NCBI GenBank assembly: GCA_026874595.1
Contig: CM049311.1
Location: forward strand, 20,708,176-20,772,175
Origin: Sipunculus nudus
Lineage: Eukaryota > Annelida > Sipuncula > Golfingiida > Sipunculidae
Direction of reading: 5' to 3'
DNA length: 64,000 nt
Position numbers and translations under genes: made by a program. The notes beneath the pieces are model-generated. The model was not told where the DNA came from. It did no database searches and worked only from the letters and a program-made list of their open reading frames with translations. The stretch's first letter is position 1. The number at the start of each line of letters is the position of its first letter. This document shows positions 58,931-64,000 of this stretch, one piece after another.

Positions 58931-60096
58931 ATTTCTCAATTTAAATTTAACCATCACAAAACTTTACAAATATGAATTTTGGTACTGGATTTAAATATCT
59001 TCAGTCATAAATTTTATGCCAATTCTCACATAAGCTCACATCGTTCACATGCAAAATTTAAAGAAATCAGCAGGAAGTATGAAGGAGAATATAAAGAAAC
59101 TTTGTTAAAACATGTTTTATTCCCCTACAGAAAATGAGGGCGGATACATTTTGCCCATCCTCAAAAGTCCCCCCCCCCCTTGAAATAAGTCCCATGCCAA
59201 TTTTGTTATTGAAGAATTAAAGGCTTTAAAACAATGTCCTAGGCGTGTTTTGGCTTGACACATTTTGATATATTGTTAAAATGGGAATGCAGTTTCTCAA
59301 TGTAATGTTGTTTAAATACTATGAATTCTGAATGTTTTATTATATTTCATTTCATAATTATAAATTATCCTATAATGGTAAAAATAAAAATAACTTTGAA
59401 AAATTTATCACAGAGTTAATCAGGTAGCAAGAGGGAAAACTCATCGGGAAATGCATGGTGGTCAAAATCCAGTTCAGATACATTTTTTGTCAACCGTTCT
59501 AAGGTTCGTCTGAAAGGCTTCCGAATGTTTCACTTTACATGTACATCTAAATGTAAAAGGAATTTGTCAAATTATTATATTATATAAATACATATCCTTG
59601 GAATATCCTCATGATTAGGTGAGTACCTTTCTTCATTCAAATCCGGGGCAGAGTGCATGCCTCGAGGATATATCAAGCAAGAGAAACTCAGTTTGCAGCA
59701 AAGAGAATACGATTCGGAGATGCATGTTGTGTGGGAAGTAATGGATGTGAACACCTGAAAAAAAATTACCATCACTGAAAGCCGATACTTCTTGCCATTA
59801 CTGACTGTTCTGTTTAAATGTATTTTTTTCATTCCTTTTTACTCAATTTCTCCTTTATTTGAACATGTGAAAATGACTCTCAAACATTTAACGATTATAT
59901 CTTGTAGCCTATATTCCCGTCTGCCTTTTTGTCTTGCACCCTGTCATTATGGGATAGATTCCTTTATACAAAACTTATATGACAGTTTGACTCAACAAAA
60001 CTACCTTAGGCTATCTTGGAGATATACCGAAATACATGTATTATGGTAAAAAGTCAAACCTTGGATGTAGTTAGCTTGAACAAAACCATCTAATCC

Positions 60097-60117
60097 TCCC
60101 CCCCCCCCCCCCCCCCC
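60097..60117. repeat. Poly-C tract
   Basis: About 20 C in a row. The flanking region 58930-60780 shows no gene or clear repeat apart from shorter C runs (59169). Confidence 0.85.
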
Positions 60118-60783
60118 ACAGCCCACTTGGATTATGCCAACAGAAAATTCTAAAAATTGTGTCAAAAATTGATTTAAATTCCTCATACTTTAGGAAGTGC
60201 TTCATATAGAAATATAAGGTTATAATGATTCAAATAATTTTCAAAACATGGAAAGATCGGTCATATTTACATCAAATTTAATTATTGTATTCTCTCAACC
60301 CGAGACATTTCTGAATTTGTCTAACGATAACTAAGAAAATAGAGTAGACGAATTATGTTTTCAACACAAATAATAATGAACAAATAAGTTATTTGGTTTT
60401 TAAGACAATTAAGATAATAATAACCATGTTGTTACCCATTTTATTCTCAATTTTAACTTGTGCTGTTGCACCTTTTTCTTTTGTTTTCATTATTAAAATT
60501 TCCCGAAAACATTTAAATTCCAGGAGGAATTTATAATTTAAATGAAATTCAAACTTAAATGTTATAGCTATGTTTTGCAACAGAGTGTTATATCAAAGTG
60601 TAATATCAAACAGACCTCCCGAACAAGCAAAGCTGCTAAGCCGAAGAGGCAAATAAGAATTATATCATTTGACAATGAACTACATCTTATGTAACAATTT
60701 GCTATACAGAACAATTTGCTATACCAAAGCGTATAATATTATCTTGTAGTCCTAATACAAATTTCTAGTATAATGAGGATAAA

Positions 60784-61028
60784 TGCCCTCAAGGCTTTAT
60801 ACTAGGACCAGTATTGTTTATTATCTATATAATGCCTTTATTTTTTAAACTAAAATAAGCCAAATGTGTTGCTTATGCGGATGATACCACTATATACTGT
60901 TCTTGTACTTCAGTCTTAGAGGTTCAGAGTAAATACCAACAAGCTGTTAAGTTTGTCTGCGAATGGTTTGCTGCTAATTGATTTGTAATTAATGTAGTTA
61001 AAACTAATGTTATGTTACTAGGAAGTAA
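60784..61028 (+). pseudogene. Non-LTR reverse transcriptase fragment with YADD box
   Basis: One frame reads CPQGFILGPVLFIIYI, then after a stop CVAYADDTTIYC (YADD at 60874-60885), EWFAAN, a second stop, and FVINVVKTNVMLLGSK. These are RT domains 4-6 of a non-LTR element in correct order and spacing. Two in-frame stop codons show that it is dead. Confidence 0.85.
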
Positions 61029-61551
61029 ATTGTTAATTGTCATACACTGAGCATAACGGCTAACAGTGTACTTCTACAACAACTTTATGAAACTAAGCTA
61101 TTGGCTTTAACTATTGATGCCAGTCATGTGTTTATTTTTGTTTTATTATTGTATAGTATTTGGATTTACTGCATAATATATTATTGATTGTTGAAAAGTA
61201 CGTTCATTAGCACTTTTGTGCTACTTGTACAATTCAATAGAAATAAATATGTTTAAACCAAATTGCTTTTTAACCGTCGTTCTTTTCATGACAAACGCAA
61301 GTGATCAACGTGATGAGGTTATTCAACTATTATACACAGCGAGTATTTGCATGCATTATGAAATCGTAAATTTGATCTATGGCAGTTTTTATTTTAAATG
61401 TATCTTCAGCACGATCTTCAGGTATTCTGGCTGATTAACGAATTCATTTCAACTGTACAGTTTCTATTCATATACGAAACAATGCTTATTCGTGGATAGT
61501 TACAAGTGTTATGTTAATGACGCACCTAATTGGGGACGCTCAAGCCGCTCA

Positions 61552-62064
61552 TTAAAGGGGCCCAATCAGCTATAAAGCATGTTGAGTTAACACGAAAAAT
61601 AACTTCTTCCCTTTAAAATCAATCTGTACCTGCCAAAATATTGCCTTGAAACCGTTTGCTTACTCCTGTAAACGAGTGTAAAAAACAGTGGACCGGGCGC
61701 GATCGCAGGTGTCAACATAAACATAGTGCGTGGGGCCATGTGCAGCGCGAAGCCACGAAACGTTTCAATCAGCAGATGTCCTGACTGACTTGGTAAAAAA
61801 TATAATACGTGTTCCCGCTGGCTGAAAAACCGCGTGTTGCCCCTCTTAATCGGACCTCCGGTCACGTGGCTTTATTGTGGTAAACAGGCACCTTTGACTG
61901 TGTTTACCAACACGCACAGCCATAACAAGGTGTTAAACAACCGTATGCGAGGAAATGAGACTGTGTGCTGGGATGGTTCTGCTGGGAAACTTTTGTATAA
62001 TGCAAAACTGAACTGATAGTTTGAAAGAAAAGGCACATTATTGATCCTGATTATGTCCCTTTAA
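61552..62064. mobile_element. TTAA-bounded MITE, family 2 copy 2 (513 bp)
   Basis: Tips TTAAAGGGGCCCAATCA and (reverse) TTAAAGGGACATAATCAGG. It is collinear with 20187-20662. It has about 37 bp more, including an extra TGGTAAACAGG segment that forms an inverted pair with TGTGTTTACCA; copy 1 has only one arm. Confidence 0.85.
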
Positions 62065-62500
62065 CGGGACTACATCTTCATCTCGTTAGCTGCTGACGTA
62101 ATCTAGGTGTTTTCCAGTCAATCATGAAATATTAATGCTTGAATGTTGATACGTTTCACACAGAGAAATATTGTGGGATCGAAGAAAACTTTAAAAAAAG
62201 GACACATTTTGAACTTTATAACAGCTTTTTTGTAATTTTTATAAAGCTACTTTTTACTTGTTATTATTATAAGCTGAGCCTGATTTCATATGTATTGTGC
62301 ACATACGTTGTAACAGGTCATAATTATTTTAGAAGTAAAACTTAAATAATGCAATGTGCTGTGTCTTTATTATTTTGCATAATTGAATGAAAAATAATGA
62401 TTAAAAAATAAATATTTGTTTCATTAGATACAATCCCTTAAAATTTAACCATGGGCCCGCGGGACCCTGTAAAATTCCATGGAACTCTCCAAAATTTTGA

Positions 62501-62502
<2 letters not shown>

Positions 62503-62547
<45 letters not shown>

Positions 62548-62576
62548 TATATTTATATATATATATATATATATAA
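62503..62576. repeat. (TA)n microsatellite with CATA/TTTA interruptions
   Basis: Broken TA run of about 70 bp. From here to the window end (64000) I find no gene, RNA gene or recognisable repeat; the sequence is AT-rich with only short open frames. Confidence 0.9.
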
Positions 62577-64000
62577 TTGTTCACTCATTCCCTGCGGGTG
62601 TAACAAGGTACGGCACCCTTACCAATCCTACCTTCACCACTGCCGATGGAGATAAAGACACGTGAACGGATGAGTTTCAGTCCTACTTTTTGTCCTGCGT
62701 TCTTCCGTCGGTTCTTTTTCTGTTTTTATTTCCATTGATTCTTAGTCCTAGATTTTCATCAGAGTTTTCTGAACAAAGAACATATCAAACATTCTCCTCG
62801 GGTTACTTTGTGTACACTCCTAATTCAGTATATGTCGCAAAAGTTTATGCGAAATTAAATTATAACCATGCAAGACTTTCCAATTTTCACTGATGCATGT
62901 ACACAGAACAACAGAAAACGTGGTTTATTAGGCAGCTTGATTGTAGTTCGATTTTGGTGTTCGAAATTAGCCAGGCACACGCAGTGACAAAGTTGAGCGT
63001 GCTTATAAATAAATCAACACGAAAGGTTCACTCAACAGGCAGATTGAAGGTTACCTTTTAATAAATACTGGGATTTAGGTTTACATGTCATTGGCACGAG
63101 TGCGATAGCAACAGGCAGTGTCTGAAGATCCAATGATTCAAACATGTCTTCTTTTATTTTTCTTGACAGACATTGTTTTTAGGAGGCAGTAATGCCAGTG
63201 GACGATACAACAGCGCCGCTTTAAGGACAAGAACAAATCTGGCATAAATCGGTTGAGGAAAATTCTACGAGTCCATACGCTTTGATCCTACCTAACTACA
63301 AGCAACCTCACTAGGAGCTAAACATGAGTTGAATAGACATGCTGAGTATTATAAAACTCGTGAGTCAATACCAGTTTAACGAGACAGCCGAGCTTCCTCA
63401 GCTCCATCACGAGTTTTTCTAGAATTTTATCTGATGCAGCTCGGGACACAATTCGGCACCTATACTCTTGTGACAGTCCCCACTGTCTGAGACCAATACC
63501 TTCTCCACGTCCAAGAAAATCTAATATATTTCATATATAATTTATTTACACTTAATCTAAGCATCCAATGAAAGCGAGGTATTTTATTATGGTCATGTTA
63601 AAATAAATGAGTCAACCAAATTTCCAGACTTATTATATCATACTTATTATTGATTTCAATTAAAATGTTTCACTTATGTTCAAATATAAAAAAGAAGAGC
63701 ATATGATGCCAATATGAAATGATATATTTAAGTATAATCGGAGAACGTGCTTTGAATTAAACTGAAGGTTCAATTAGCACGAAGGATGCAGTTCAGGTTC
63801 TTCTATTTTAGGTTCTCGCATTCTTAGAAAGTCCCTTTTTTAAATCCTCTTATAACCACTACTAATGGTTCAAATTACTGTGAAAAATCGAGAGGAAGTT
63901 CAACTTCATCACATAACCTTAACACATTTAACATTTGAGTAGTTGGTAACCGCTGCTAAATTTATATACATATATCATCAATGCACGGCGTTAATCACAA

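Overview
The window is animal nuclear DNA. It is AT-rich, with small GT-AG exons separated by long introns, many microsatellites and a heavy load of dispersed and tandem repeats. The mix of repeats suggests a marine mollusc, probably a bivalve or gastropod: Helitron-like blocks with tandem cores resembling bivalve 'pearl' elements, repeats ending in a GGACAGACAGACA-type tail, and CR1/L2-like reverse-transcriptase fossils. The host assignment is an inference from repeat style, not from a marker gene.

Four protein genes can be reconstructed exon by exon, all with consistent splice phases. (1) MRPL23, mitochondrial ribosomal protein uL23m, + strand, about 553-8341, five exons, 166 aa. Exons 2-5 are secure and exon 1 is a candidate. 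(2) NUP37, a WD-repeat nucleoporin of the Nup107-160 (Y) complex, - strand, 17937-11060, seven exons, 315 aa. (3) A PM20D2-like M20 dipeptidase, copy A, + strand, 26498-39485, six coding exons, 406 aa. (4) A second PM20D2-like gene, copy B, - strand, 54449-44241, six exons, 408 aa. The two PM20D2 genes converge tail to tail and share every intron position and phase. They are a local inverted duplication of an ancestral gene that has since diverged.

Layout: 1-552 is upstream sequence with a perfect CRE (TGACGTCA). 553-8520 is MRPL23, with two MITEs carrying target-site duplications and one TTAA-bounded MITE in intron 1. 8.5-11.0 kb is the gap between the convergent MRPL23 and NUP37 genes. 11.0-17.9 kb is NUP37. 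18-26.4 kb is intergenic, with microsatellites, a TTAA MITE, a promoter-like GC-richer patch near 22.4-22.6 kb and Helitron-like tandem repeats. 26.5-40.6 kb is PM20D2-A; its 8.4 kb intron 2 holds a hAT element nested in a Helitron-like block, a 114-bp tandem array and a complete 4.4 kb non-coding LTR retrotransposon. 41-43 kb is another Helitron-like block. 44.2-54.4 kb is PM20D2-B; its intron 2 contains an apparently complete 3.4 kb TIR element with 21-bp minisatellite arrays just inside both ends. 54.5-64 kb has no recognisable host gene, only retroelement fossils, a SINE-like copy, a TTAA MITE and microsatellites.

The genes do not form a pathway. MRPL23 and NUP37 are housekeeping genes, and the PM20D2 pair is predicted to hydrolyse beta-alanyl and related dipeptides in the cytosol. 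The most unusual content is in the mobile DNA, plus a scatter of CTCF-consensus-like motifs near the genes.
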